Source: Pseudomonadota bacterium (GTDB taxonomy: Bacteria; Pseudomonadota; Gammaproteobacteria; Burkholderiales; Gallionellaceae). Taken from it: a DNA stretch of 64,000 nucleotides. The stretch covers positions 1 to 64,000 of the forward strand of contig JAJXUI010000003.1 in the NCBI GenBank assembly GCA_021782995.1, read 5' to 3'. The translations under genes were made by a program, and so were the position numbers. Within the stretch, counting starts at the first letter, position 1. Every line of letters begins with the position of its first letter. The notes beneath the pieces are model-generated. The model worked only from the letters and a program-made list of their open reading frames with translations, had not been told where the DNA came from and did no database searches. Positions 1-7,984 of this stretch are shown one piece after another.

Positions 1-1276
1 GATGCGCGTCAATGTAATCCTTGATCTCGACAATGGAAGGCACGGCCTCGCGCACCTCGCCGAAAAATTCCAGACACACGGTGCGCGTGAATTTGTGCGC
101 ACGATGCAGGATGAAACGTGCCGAGGTGATGATGCCGTCGCAGCCTTCCTTCTGGATGCCGGGCAGGCCGGACAGGAATTTGTCGGTGACATCCTTGCCC
201 AGCCCGGTCTTGCGGAATTTTCCGCCGGGGATTTTCAGGATCTCGGCTTCACCATGCGGTGTCTTGCCGTCCGCTTCAAAGCGGGAGACGCGGAAGGTGG
301 TCATCTCCACATCATGGATCTTGCCCAGGTTGTGGTCGAGGCGTTCCACGTCCATCCACAGGCCATCCGGTGTCACCATGCGCCACGAGGCCAGGTTGTC
401 GAGCGCAGTGCCCCACAGCACGGCCTTCTTGCCACCGGCATTCATCGCCACGTTGCCGCCGATGCAGGAGGCATCGGCAGAAGTCGGATCGACCGCAAAT
501 ACCAGATCGTTGTCGTCGGCGCGTTCCATCACGCGACGGGTGACCACACCGGCACCGCAATGCACGGTCGGCACGGGCTGGTCCACGCCGGGCAGCTGCA
601 GCATTTCCACGGCTGACAGGGCGTCGAGTTTTTCGGTGTTGATCACTGCGGAGTGTGCAACCAGCGGCACGGCGCCGCCGGTGTAACCGGTACCGCCGCC
701 ACGCGGCACGATGGTGAGGCCGAGCTCGATACAGGCACGCACCAGCGGCGCGATTTCGGCTTCGGTGTCCGGGGTCAGGACTACGAACGGGTATTCCACA
801 CGCCAGTCGGTGGCATCGGTGACATGCGATACGCGGGCGAGGCCATCGAACTGGATATTGTCACGGCGCGTGTGGCGGCTGAGCGAGCGGAGCGCCTTGC
901 TGCGCAATTTGAGTGTGGCTTCGAAATCTCGGGCAAAAATATTGACGGCTTCATGTCCCAGTTCGAGCAGATGCTTCACCTTGTCGTTTTGCTGGCGACG
1001 CGACTCGATTTCATTCAGCCGGTGGCGCAGCGCGCCGATCAGTGCAGCACGGCGCTTGCGGTTGCCGAGCAGGTCGTCCTGCAGGTAAGGGTTGCGGGTG
1101 ACCACCCAGATGTCGCCCAGCACTTCATACAGCATCCGTGCCGAACGGCCGGTGCGGCGCTCCGCACGCAGGTCATCGATGATTGCCCAGGCCTCATGGC
1201 CCAGCAGGCGGATGACGATCTCGCGATCGGAAAACGAGGTGTAGTTGTATGGGATTTCGCGTAAACGAACTGTCAT
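1..1276 (-). CDS. DUF3683-type FAD-binding oxidoreductase, 5' part (runs off the left edge)
   Basis: Reading the minus strand from the ATG at 1276 gives an open frame to the window edge (about 425 residues), absent from the ORF track because it has no stop here. The protein starts [19 protein letters not shown], which I recognise as the N-terminal DUF3683 region of a very large (over 1,200 aa) betaproteobacterial flavoprotein. A glycine-rich FAD-binding segment [12 protein letters not shown] follows at about residue 190, typical of the FAD-linked oxidase (D-lactate/glycolate dehydrogenase-like) fold. Full-length family members carry further Fe-S and oxidase domains outside this window. The physiological substrate is not known from the sequence. 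It is divergent from thpR with a 92-bp shared promoter region. The plus-strand ORFs at 2-1264 are shadows of this gene. Confidence 0.85.
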   Translation of the reverse strand, partial: MTVRLREIPYNYTSFSDREIVIRLLGHEAWAIIDDLRAERRTGRSARMLYEVLGDIWVVTRNPYLQDDLLGNRKRRAALIGALRHRLNEIESRRQQNDKVKHLLELGHEAVNIFARDFEATLKLRSKALRSLSRHTRRDNIQFDGLARVSHVTDATDWRVEYPFVVLTPDTEAEIAPLVRACIELGLTIVPRGGGTGYTGGAVPLVAHSAVINTEKLDALSAVEMLQLPGVDQPVPTVHCGAGVVTRRVMERADDNDLVFAVDPTSADASCIGGNVAMNAGGKKAVLWGTALDNLASWRMVTPDGLWMDVERLDHNLGKIHDVEMTTFRVSRFEADGKTPHGEAEILKIPGGKFRKTGLGKDVTDKFLSGLPGIQKEGCDGIITSARFILHRAHKFTRTVCLEFFGEVREAVPSIVEIKDYIDAH

Positions 1277-1368
1277 GATCTGCATCTGGGATGTTCAAGG
1301 ACGGCATTTTACCGTATTCAGGCACATCGCTCGACCCTCAAGGTAACAGGGGCGTGTAAACTTTTGCC

Positions 1369-1932
1369 ATGAACGGGACGGTCAAACCATCGCATTCGCG
1401 CATTTTCCTTGCGCTGTGGCCCAATGCTGCCGAGCAGGCGGCGCTGGCCGGCTGGCAGGCGTCATTGAAAGCGTCGTGCAAAGGCAGGCTGATGCGCCAG
1501 GCCAACCTGCATGCGACGCTGGCCTTTATCGGGGCTGCCCGGGCGCAGCAGGTGGCGGCTGCCATGGACGCGGCAAAGCAAGTGCGGGGGCAGGCATTTG
1601 TCGTGCACTGGGACACTTTGTGCTACTGGCCGCACAGCCACATTGTGCATGCGGCGCTGTCGCAAATACCGGCTGCGTTGATTGCGCTCGAGGCGCAATT
1701 GAGGTCACAACTGGCGATTCACGGGTTCGAGCTTGCGCAGCGGGATTTCTTGCCGCATGTCACGCTGGTGCGAAATGCACGCTGTGGCGAGCATGAGTTG
1801 CCAGAAGTTGTTGCGGTGGAATGGCGGGTGCTGGCGTTTTCGCTGATGCAGTCGGTGAATGACGGAGAGGGGACGCACTACATTGAGTTGCAGCGTTTTC
1901 CGCTGGCCGGTGAAAAATTTTTAACGTTATGA
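1369..1932 (+). CDS. thpR: RNA 2',3'-cyclic phosphodiesterase (2'-5' RNA ligase family)
   Basis: This 187-aa protein belongs to the 2H phosphoesterase superfamily and is predicted to hydrolyse 2',3'-cyclic phosphate ends of RNA in the cytoplasm. The two catalytic HxTx motifs are visible as HATL (near residue 46) and HVTL (near residue 128), with the usual spacing and family length. The N-terminal RIFLALWP strand is also typical. The ATG at 1369 is the only reasonable start, although no strong ribosome binding site precedes it. It is divergent from the FAD oxidoreductase and convergent with the downstream CMD-family gene, so it is probably a single-gene unit. Confidence 0.9.
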   Translation: MNGTVKPSHSRIFLALWPNAAEQAALAGWQASLKASCKGRLMRQANLHATLAFIGAARAQQVAAAMDAAKQVRGQAFVVHWDTLCYWPHSHIVHAALSQIPAALIALEAQLRSQLAIHGFELAQRDFLPHVTLVRNARCGEHELPEVVAVEWRVLAFSLMQSVNDGEGTHYIELQRFPLAGEKFLTL

Positions 1933-2004
1933 ATATATTATGCTAATCGCCATATCCGGGCCTGCCGCCCGGCCCGGGAAGGCTCACCCGGATGGGTGCC
2001 CGGC

Positions 2005-2577
2005 TCAGGCAAACGCTCCCTGCGACTCGATATTGAAGGTACGCAAAATGCTGCTCAGTGCACGGTTGCCGGTCGCCTGGACTACGGCATCAAATATGTC
2101 CCGCTCTGTCCAGCCATGCGATTTCGCGGCCTGGATGTCCTGGTCGCTGACGTTTTCGGGTGCATTGACCGATTTGAGCGCGATATTCAGCAGTATTTTT
2201 TCCCTCGCCGAAACCGGAGCCAGCTCGGGGTTGTTGCGCGCGGCACGTATGTCATCGGGCTCGAGGCCCATGTGGGTCAGCATGCCTTCATTCATGTCGA
2301 TGCAGAAGGTGCATTTGGATTCCCATGACACCAGATAGCGGATCATCGCCATCAGCCTAGGGGCGATGCGTTCGCCGCTGTTGAAATAGGAAATGTTACC
2401 GACAAAATTTTCCAGCAGGGTAGGACTGAAACTGTAGATGCGCAGCGCATCCGGGATAAATCCCAGTCGCTGTTTCACGGCGCTGAAGACGGCATCGACG
2501 CGCGCCTCTTCGCCGGCGGGTGCGCGAGGGCTGAGCAGGGGTTTGTCATGCTGGATTGCGGTTTGGCTTTGCATCAT
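2005..2577 (-). CDS. Carboxymuconolactone decarboxylase (AhpD-like) family protein
   Basis: This 190-aa protein has the all-helical CMD/AhpD fold signature around CTFCIDMNEGML (near residue 90), where the Cys-x-x-Cys pair followed by acidic and hydrophobic residues is the redox centre of AhpD-like peroxidase-related enzymes. The function is therefore thiol-dependent peroxide reduction or a related redox reaction; the substrate cannot be told. The ATG at 2577 follows a good TAGGAGAA ribosome binding site. The TetR-type gene lies directly upstream on the same strand, and an operator-like sequence at 2613-2628 matches the one in front of that regulator, so this gene is probably the regulator's target. 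Confidence 0.85.
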   Translation of the reverse strand: MMQSQTAIQHDKPLLSPRAPAGEEARVDAVFSAVKQRLGFIPDALRIYSFSPTLLENFVGNISYFNSGERIAPRLMAMIRYLVSWESKCTFCIDMNEGMLTHMGLEPDDIRAARNNPELAPVSAREKILLNIALKSVNAPENVSDQDIQAAKSHGWTERDIFDAVVQATGNRALSSILRTFNIESQGAFA

Positions 2578-2612
2578 GTGTTTCTCCTATCGTCAGGGGC
2601 TGCGGTTAATAG

Positions 2613-2628
2613 TAGACCGGTCGGTAAA
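2613..2628. promoter_or_regulatory. Putative TetR operator upstream of the CMD gene
   Basis: TAGACCGGTCGGTAAA is an imperfect inverted repeat. Read on the minus strand it matches 12 of 16 positions of the operator-like element at 3293-3308. It lies 36-51 nt upstream of the CMD-family start codon, a normal place for a repressor site over a promoter. Binding by the adjacent TetR protein is inference. Confidence 0.55.
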
Positions 2629-2679
2629 CTATTTGGTTAAAAAAAACCAGTGCTGGTCACTGTTCTTTTGAAAATCCAA

Positions 2680-3279
2680 TCAGTTATTGTGTATGCGTAT
2701 GCTCGACATCGCGGGCAGCAGTTGCTTGATGACGTCGGTATTGTTCTGGTTTTTTGCCATCAGCATGACGCCTTCAAAGTATGCCAGCATGGCTTGCGCG
2801 GTTGCATCGGCATTGATGTGGTTCAGCGTACCCGAGTCGTTTGCTTCCTCAAGCGTATTGCGTATCAGTGTATGAAATTTTTTGAAAATCTGTTCCAGTC
2901 TTGCGCGTATGACTTCATCGTGGGTCGACACTTCATTGGCCAGGTTGCCAAAAGGACAGCCCAGTACCATGCCGGTTGTCTGGTGCAGTTGCAACTGGAA
3001 CTCGTAAGCCAGTTGGGTAAAGCGTTCCAGCCGGGCCAGCGGCGGCAGCTCGTCGATAAACGCCTTGTCGCCCAGCCTTTCCTTCATGTCGAGGTAAAAC
3101 GCATCCAGCATGGCCAGTACAAGTTCCTGTTTGCTCGGAAAAAAGTGGTAAAAACTGCCTTTCTTCACACCGGCATGGTCGCAAATCGCGGCTACGCCCA
3201 CTTCTGCATAGCTGTTGGCATAAATCAGATCCCGGGCTGAGTCGAGGATGCGCTGTCGGGTGTCGCATGTGTTTTCCAT
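2680..3279 (-). CDS. TetR/AcrR-family transcriptional regulator
   Basis: This 199-aa protein has a classical TetR N-terminal helix-turn-helix: TRQRILDSARDLIYANSY, then VAAICDHAGVKKGSFYHFFPSKQEL (residues 8-52). The C-terminal ligand domain resembles the group with a conserved GCPFGNLANE segment near residue 110. It should act as a ligand-responsive repressor. Two matching palindromes, one 13 nt upstream of its own start (3293-3308) and one upstream of the downstream CMD-family gene (2613-2628), suggest autoregulation plus control of that gene. The ligand is unknown; an electrophile or quinone would fit the redox target but is a guess. Confidence 0.9.
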   Translation of the reverse strand: MENTCDTRQRILDSARDLIYANSYAEVGVAAICDHAGVKKGSFYHFFPSKQELVLAMLDAFYLDMKERLGDKAFIDELPPLARLERFTQLAYEFQLQLHQTTGMVLGCPFGNLANEVSTHDEVIRARLEQIFKKFHTLIRNTLEEANDSGTLNHINADATAQAMLAYFEGVMLMAKNQNNTDVIKQLLPAMSSIRIHNN

Positions 3280-3292
3280 GAGCGGATTATAG

Positions 3293-3308
3293 TTGACTGA
3301 TCGGTCAA
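3293..3308. promoter_or_regulatory. Putative TetR operator (autoregulatory)
   Basis: TTGACTGATCGGTCAA is a near-perfect 16-bp palindrome with one mismatched base pair, immediately upstream of the TetR gene start at 3279. The TTGAC half resembles a -35 hexamer, so binding would block the promoter. A related palindrome stands before the CMD-family gene. Confidence 0.65.
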
Positions 3309-3410
3309 GTCAATAGGGTGCTTCGATCGTGCAAGGTTGAATTGCAAGCGGATTTACACTGGGAGGGCAGGGCGAAACAGTGGATTAAGGCGAAGCAGGA
3401 GGCAAGAGAA

Positions 3411-3443
3411 ATATATAATATATTGATTATATTATATATTATC
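3411..3443. repeat. AT-rich palindromic motif (TATAATATAATCA family)
   Basis: The segment reads on the minus strand as ATAATATATAATATAATCAATATATTATATAT, strongly AT-rich and nearly palindromic, in a region of roughly 53 percent GC. The same core (ATATAATCA) recurs at several other gene borders in this window. Confidence 0.6.
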
Positions 3444-3810
3444 TGCGAAATACATCCGGGCGTTCCGGCCGGTTGAATTGTGGGCGTTCCGGCCGATCGA
3501 TCTTGACTTGCGAGGGGCGATCTTCCATGCGGTTGCGCGACTGGAAATCGCGTCCATAGCTGCCTTCCGCCAGACCGGAATCGTCCTGTGGTTCGGCTGG
3601 TTTTTGTTCAACGACGGGTTGCTGCTTGTTATTTGCGGCAGGGGCGGTGCCACCAATGCGCTGGCGCATTTTCTGGCGGATGCTGGAGTATTCTTCATAG
3701 CTCATGCCGCGGCGTTGCGCAGGATCCGGTAGCACCAGGTCATATGCCAGCGCGGATCCTGCAAACATGCTCAATAGTGCACAGAGTGTTAATTGGCCGA
3801 GTTTAGTCAT
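3439..3810 (-). CDS. Small periplasmic protein with RPERP-rich tail, function unknown
   Basis: This 123-aa protein is not assigned to a family. It has a clear Sec signal peptide (MTKLGQLTLCALLSMFAGSALA, cleavage after ALA near residue 22). A charged mature part contains MSYEEYSSIRQKMRQRIGG, then a low-complexity linker, and the C-terminus repeats RPERPQ/NRPERP. The similar RPERP ending of the 4649-5119 product suggests the two are functionally linked. It lies downstream of the outer-membrane barrel gene on the same strand (28-nt gap), probably in one operon. The end of the gene is followed by the AT-rich palindromic motif at 3411-3443. Confidence 0.65.
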   Translation of the reverse strand: MTKLGQLTLCALLSMFAGSALAYDLVLPDPAQRRGMSYEEYSSIRQKMRQRIGGTAPAANNKQQPVVEQKPAEPQDDSGLAEGSYGRDFQSRNRMEDRPSQVKIDRPERPQFNRPERPDVFRR

Positions 3811-3837
3811 TTCATGCTCCTAGCTGCTTTCCTGCCG

Positions 3838-4587
3838 CTACATCGTACCTGTAAACATCACATTGATGCCAACATCCGGGCTGCCATCGGAAAATCCTTT
3901 CAGCACTGCAAATTGCACTTTGCCGGTTTTGCTGGTTTTTTTCGAGTAGTAAACCGTGACATCCAGCGGACCCGCAGTCACATCGCTGCTGCTTTGTGCC
4001 GCGTTCAGCATCGCACCGGCAGAGGCTTCATCGTTGAGTTTCTGGCTGGCACCCAGCGTGCCGTAAAAAATGTTGTGCAGGCTGGTCCCGGCGGGAACGC
4101 CGATGACCTTGTATCCTGCAGTGGCAAACCAGGTCTGTTTGCCGGCTGTATAAAAACCATCCAGCTGTGCCGAGTAGTCATTTTCGCCCGTACCCAGACT
4201 TTGCCCTGCGTCCGCCGTGCCAAATTTGATATTCGCCACGGTATCCAGGGCGAAGGTATCATTTTCAAACACGGTATATCCAGCTGTTGCCACAATATCG
4301 CCCAACCCTGAGTTGGTAGTGATTTTTGTGGTAACTGTTTTCTTGACCGGCCCGATGCCGGCAACCACTCCGCCCACACTGGTCACGCTGATGTACGGTA
4401 TGGTGAGCTTGAAATAAGCATAGTCATAAAGCACTTTCAGGGTTACCGGCACATACAGGATGGTGGTCTCGGAATTGGTGCCATATTTGCCTGTGCTGTA
4501 ATCAAAGCCTGACGTCAGCGTGGTGAGGCTTTCCGCGCGTATGGAGGTTGAGGCCAGCAAAACAGCAGCAAATAATAATTTATACAT
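3838..4587 (-). CDS. Outer-membrane beta-barrel protein, transporter-like
   Basis: This 249-aa protein has a signal peptide (MYKLLFAAVLLASTSIRAES, cut near residue 18) and then alternating hydrophobic/polar strands with aromatic residues, ending in a hydrophobic strand (VGINVMFTGTM). The architecture resembles the MetA-pathway/phenol-degradation type of small outer-membrane barrel proteins, whose substrates are generally undefined. It is followed by the RPERP periplasmic gene and preceded by the MTPEE-repeat gene on the same strand, so the three may be one operon divergent from the two-component system at 5287. Confidence 0.65.
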   Translation of the reverse strand: MYKLLFAAVLLASTSIRAESLTTLTSGFDYSTGKYGTNSETTILYVPVTLKVLYDYAYFKLTIPYISVTSVGGVVAGIGPVKKTVTTKITTNSGLGDIVATAGYTVFENDTFALDTVANIKFGTADAGQSLGTGENDYSAQLDGFYTAGKQTWFATAGYKVIGVPAGTSLHNIFYGTLGASQKLNDEASAGAMLNAAQSSSDVTAGPLDVTVYYSKKTSKTGKVQFAVLKGFSDGSPDVGINVMFTGTM

Positions 4588-4648
4588 TCAAGACCTTAAC
4601 TGTTGGTTTCCGGCTTCGTATGGTGCCGGGAACCAACAGTTTACCGCA

Positions 4649-5119
4649 TTACCTGCCGGGGCGCTCTGGACGCTCCAGTGACGGTTGGCGTTCGATTTTG
4701 TCTGCCTGGCGCTCCAGGCGCTCGGCGCGGCGCTCCATGCGTTCGACACGATGCTGTTGCATTTCAGCCTTGGCTGCCTCTTTTTCCTCGGGTGTCATCA
4801 TGTCGAATTTCGCCTTTATTTCCGCGCGGAAAGCCTCACGTTCTTCCTTGGTCATGCCGGCGATGGGGGAGCGGATCAGGTCGATGACGGACTTGCGCTC
4901 TTCAGGGGTCATGGTGTCCCATTTGGCGCGGATATCGGCAAAGAAGGCTTTGCGCTGCTCCGGGGTCATGTTGGCAATTTTTGCGCGTACGGCTGTGCCA
5001 TACGATTCCTTCTGGGGGGGCGTCGTTGTCGTGGTGGTAGTTTCCTCAGCCAGTGCGATCCCTGCTGTGAGAACACTGGTTGCGAGAATTGCGCTGCTGA
5101 TCAGTTTGGCGAATTTCAT
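4649..5119 (-). CDS. CpxP/Spy-like periplasmic helical protein with MTPEE repeats
   Basis: The preferred start is the ATG at 5119, preceded by GGGAAG, rather than the track start at 5143. This gives 156 aa with a Sec signal (MKFAKLISSAILATSVLTAGIALA). The mature part holds four similar helical units around MTPEQR, MTPEER, MTKEER and MTPEEK, each about 22 residues apart, and then an Arg/Glu-rich tail ending ERPERPGR. LTxxQ-like repeated helices and the divergent two-component operon recall CpxP/Spy periplasmic chaperones, but this is analogy and not a family match. Its tail echoes the 3439-3810 product. Confidence 0.6.
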   Translation of the reverse strand: MKFAKLISSAILATSVLTAGIALAEETTTTTTTPPQKESYGTAVRAKIANMTPEQRKAFFADIRAKWDTMTPEERKSVIDLIRSPIAGMTKEEREAFRAEIKAKFDMMTPEEKEAAKAEMQQHRVERMERRAERLERQADKIERQPSLERPERPGR

Positions 5120-5199
5120 TTTCTTCCCTTTCCGGTTGTACATGGCTCAGGAACAGCCAGGCTGGTCCATTCCTGATGGCGCTATGTTGAATGAATTGG

Positions 5200-5246
5200 G
5201 TTACATGATAATTTCCTGCCCGTAGCAAGTTGTAACAAATTGTTTC
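5200..5246. promoter_or_regulatory. Candidate OmpR-family binding sites between divergent operons
   Basis: The divergent intergenic region has GTTACAT at 5200-5206 and TGTAACAAATTGTTTC at 5231-5246. Read on the minus strand, the latter is GAAACA-N4-GTTACA, two similar hexamers 10 bp apart, the spacing favoured by OmpR/PhoB-type dimers. This is a pattern-based suggestion only. Confidence 0.35.
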
Positions 5247-5286
5247 AGCGCCTGTGAGAATTGTGGTTTCGGGTATAGTGCAAACC

Positions 5287-6003
5287 ATGGAAACGAGAAA
5301 AATACTGGTTGTGGATGATGATCCAGGCCTGCGCGACTTGTTGAAGGAATATCTGGCTTCTCAAGGATTTGAAGTGGAGGCCGTGGCAGATGGAATCGCC
5401 ATGGAGGCCTCCATGAAACTCAATAGTCCGGACCTGGTGATTCTGGACCTGATGTTGCCGGGTGAAGATGGTTTGTCCCTGGCGCGCAAGCTGCATGCGC
5501 AAGGGAATGTCCACATCATCATGCTTTCCGCGCGTGGCGAAGACATGGACCGCATCGTGGGGCTGGAGGTGGGGGCAGATGACTATCTGGCAAAGCCCTT
5601 CAACCCGAGGGAGTTGCTGGCGCGCATCCGCGCCGTGATGCGCCGCAGCAACGAGATCGAAGATCCGCTGCTGAATGACTGGCAACCCCTGCAGCACAAA
5701 TTTGGCCAGTTTGTACTGGACTTGAATACCCGTTCCTTGCAGCGGAATGGGGAAGCGATAGAACTGACCGCGGGGGAATTCTACCTGTTGAGGATTTTTG
5801 TAGAACATCCCAACAGGGTATTAAGCCGCGACCAGATCATGGACAAGCTGAAAGGCTATGAGCGTTCTCCATTTGACCGCAGTATCGATGTGCGCATCAC
5901 GCGCATGCGGCGCAAGATAGAAGAGGATCCGGCGGCGCCGTCCTATATCCGTACCGTGTGGGGCGAAGGATACATGTTCACCCCCTCGGGCAAGCCTGCC
6001 TGA
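5287..6003 (+). CDS. OmpR-family response regulator
   Basis: The start is taken at the ATG at 5287 (METRKILVVDDDPG), because the track start at 5254 adds residues before a canonical receiver domain. The 238-aa protein has the receiver acidic pair DDD, the phospho-acceptor Asp in LVILDLMLPG (near residue 55), the conserved Lys in LAKPFNP, and a C-terminal winged helix (RSIDVRITRMRRKIEEDP, VWGEGYMF). It overlaps the following kinase gene by one base (TGATG), so the two are co-translated. The natural candidate target is the divergent barrel/periplasmic protein operon. Confidence 0.9.
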   Translation: METRKILVVDDDPGLRDLLKEYLASQGFEVEAVADGIAMEASMKLNSPDLVILDLMLPGEDGLSLARKLHAQGNVHIIMLSARGEDMDRIVGLEVGADDYLAKPFNPRELLARIRAVMRRSNEIEDPLLNDWQPLQHKFGQFVLDLNTRSLQRNGEAIELTAGEFYLLRIFVEHPNRVLSRDQIMDKLKGYERSPFDRSIDVRITRMRRKIEEDPAAPSYIRTVWGEGYMFTPSGKPA

Positions 6004-7325
6004 TGGCGTTGCAGCGCAGTCGTCCATCGCTGTTTCGCAGCACGGTGCTGACGGTGGCATTTGCGCTGCTGGTCATGCAGCTGGTGATATTTGCGGTCAG
6101 CGCCTATTACATCCTGCTGCCGATGATACGCCGTTCGACAGATGACCTGGCTGCATTGATGGTGCTGTCTGCGCAGACCTGGGCCGAGCTGCCACCGCAT
6201 ACGCGTCCGGACTTCGAGCTGGAGCTGGCGCGCCAGCACAACCTGTGGCTGCTGGACAGCGCAACCATACTGCCTGACGAAAACAATCATATTCCCTACC
6301 TGATGCTGCTGAAAAGTGCCTTGCAGGCCCGCACCGGCAAGCCCACGCACATGAAGAAAACCGAATTCGACAAGACCTGGTACTGGGTCGAGTTCAAGGG
6401 TGGCGACAAACCTATCAGCATCGGCTTTCCCGAAGATCGACTGGGCGTGCAATCACCGCTTGCCATTGCGCTGATCATGCTGGCGACTTTCGTGCTCTCC
6501 ATCCTGACCTCCATCATCCTGGCGAGACGCATCGTGCAGCCCTTGCAGAAGCTGGCTGCAGCGGCACGCCATGTGGGGGCGGGCACTACGCCGGAAAAAT
6601 TGCCGGAAGAAGGGGTGCAGGAGCTGGCGGAGCTTGCGCATACCTTCAATACGATGGCGCAACAGGTGCAGGCATTGCTGGCAAATAGAACCACCTTGCT
6701 GGCGGGCATTTCGCATGACCTGCGCACGCCGCTGGCGCGCATGCGGATTGCGGTGGAAATGCTGTCTGAGGATGCTGCGCCGAAACAGGTTGCGCGCATG
6801 CGCCAGGACATTGACGAAATGAACCGGCTGATCGGTGAGTTTCTCGCATTCAGCCGGGGGCTGGAAAAGGAGACGCCACAGGAAACGGATGTCCGCGAGT
6901 TGATGCAGACGCTGACAGACAATGTGCGCGCTGAAAATGCCGCGATCCTGTTGCAGGATTGCCCGGCATGCATATGCAAGGTGGGGCAGATGGCACTGCG
7001 CCGCATTGTTTCCAACTTGCTCAGCAACGCAATGCGCTATGGTGAGGGCAAGGAAATCGGACTGGCATGCCGCTGCGATGACGATGTGCTGGTGATCAGC
7101 GTGCTCGACCGTGGTCCCGGCATTCCGCCGGAGGAAGTGGAAAATGTGTTCCGTCCGTTTTACCGGCTGGAGTCGTCGCGCAGCATCACCACCGGGGGCA
7201 GCGGACTGGGGCTTGCCATTACCCGGCAGCTTGCGGATGTGAATGGCTGGTCGATCGAGTTGCTGCCGCGCGCAGGCGGCGGTACGGAAGCGCGTTTAAC
7301 CATACCATTGCTTCTTAAATTATAA
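6003..7325 (+). CDS. EnvZ-like sensor histidine kinase
   Basis: Starting at the ATG overlapping the regulator stop codon (6003) gives 440 aa. There is a transmembrane helix near residues 18-40, a periplasmic loop of about 115 residues, a second helix near 155-178, then a HAMP linker. The dimerisation motif GISHDLRTPLARMR has the phospho-acceptor His (near residue 237). The ATP-binding domain shows NLLSNAMRYG (N box), DRGPGIPPEE (G1) and GGSGLGLAI (G2). It pairs with the regulator at 5287 and probably senses an envelope signal. The gene ends in an AT-rich motif copy shared by several gene borders. Confidence 0.92.
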   Translation: MALQRSRPSLFRSTVLTVAFALLVMQLVIFAVSAYYILLPMIRRSTDDLAALMVLSAQTWAELPPHTRPDFELELARQHNLWLLDSATILPDENNHIPYLMLLKSALQARTGKPTHMKKTEFDKTWYWVEFKGGDKPISIGFPEDRLGVQSPLAIALIMLATFVLSILTSIILARRIVQPLQKLAAAARHVGAGTTPEKLPEEGVQELAELAHTFNTMAQQVQALLANRTTLLAGISHDLRTPLARMRIAVEMLSEDAAPKQVARMRQDIDEMNRLIGEFLAFSRGLEKETPQETDVRELMQTLTDNVRAENAAILLQDCPACICKVGQMALRRIVSNLLSNAMRYGEGKEIGLACRCDDDVLVISVLDRGPGIPPEEVENVFRPFYRLESSRSITTGGSGLGLAITRQLADVNGWSIELLPRAGGGTEARLTIPLLLKL

Positions 7326-7349
7326 TAATATAATCAACATATTATTGCG
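7321..7349. repeat. AT-rich palindromic motif (TATAATATAATCA family)
   Basis: TATAATAATATAATCAACATATTATTGCG spans the convergent ends of the sensor kinase and the histidine phosphatase. It matches the elements at 3411-3443, 24611-24637 and 26842-26864. Confidence 0.6.
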
Positions 7350-7899
7350 AACCCATGGCGTTTGAATTGCGCCACTCAAGGTCCAGCCTGCCACAGTTTT
7401 CCAGCGCGTTGAACACCACTGTAGCCGGGTCTTCAACGGTCAGGGCCAGCGCGGCGATGATGGGATTTTCATGCGACACCGCGAGGATATGCCCTGCCGG
7501 AAATTGCTGCGCCAGTTCATCGAGAAAACGCTTCACCCGTGCCATTTGCTCCAGGAATGTTTCACCATGTGGCGTGCGATAGTGCAGCGGATTCAGCCTG
7601 ACCTGGTCGTTGAACAGGTGCACCGGCTGGCCATCGAGACCGGATTTCCTTTCATTCAGCCGTGCGTCTATCTGCAATTCAAGTGCGTGATGTTGCAGCA
7701 GGATGTGTGCAGTCTGCTGCGCGCGCGGAAATTGCGAGGCGAAGGCGTGCGTGAATTTTTCATCACGCAGCGCTTCTGCACGCGCAACAGCCTGTTCGCG
7801 CCCCTTGTCGGTGAGGCCTATCGGTTTGCCCGGATCGTCGCTGATGAAATTTCCGGCATTGGCCACGCTTTCACCATGGCGGATCAGGGTGATTTTCAT
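7342..7899 (-). CDS. Histidine phosphatase family protein (phosphoglycerate mutase-like)
   Basis: This 185-aa protein begins MKITLIRHGESVANA, the RHG motif carrying the catalytic phospho-histidine of the branch-1 histidine phosphatase superfamily. The second catalytic His is in LAVSHENPI near residue 140, and ERKSGLDG supplies the expected middle acidic region. Substrate cannot be deduced; homologues range from sugar-phosphate phosphatases to SixA-type protein phosphatases. It is convergent with the sensor kinase and divergent from cytochrome b561. Confidence 0.85.
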   Translation of the reverse strand: MKITLIRHGESVANAGNFISDDPGKPIGLTDKGREQAVARAEALRDEKFTHAFASQFPRAQQTAHILLQHHALELQIDARLNERKSGLDGQPVHLFNDQVRLNPLHYRTPHGETFLEQMARVKRFLDELAQQFPAGHILAVSHENPIIAALALTVEDPATVVFNALENCGRLDLEWRNSNAMGSQ

Positions 7900-7984
7900 G
7901 ATGCCTATTCTGGTTCAGGATGTCGCATTATGCCTGCCCGATGAAAAAAAGGTATGCTAGCCATACTGACAGGGAGAAAATAAA

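Noticed and set aside
1933-2004. Intrinsic terminator between thpR and the CMD gene
   Set aside because: GC-rich hairpins are present (GGGCC/GGCCC), but there is no U-tract for either strand, so I do not call a terminator.
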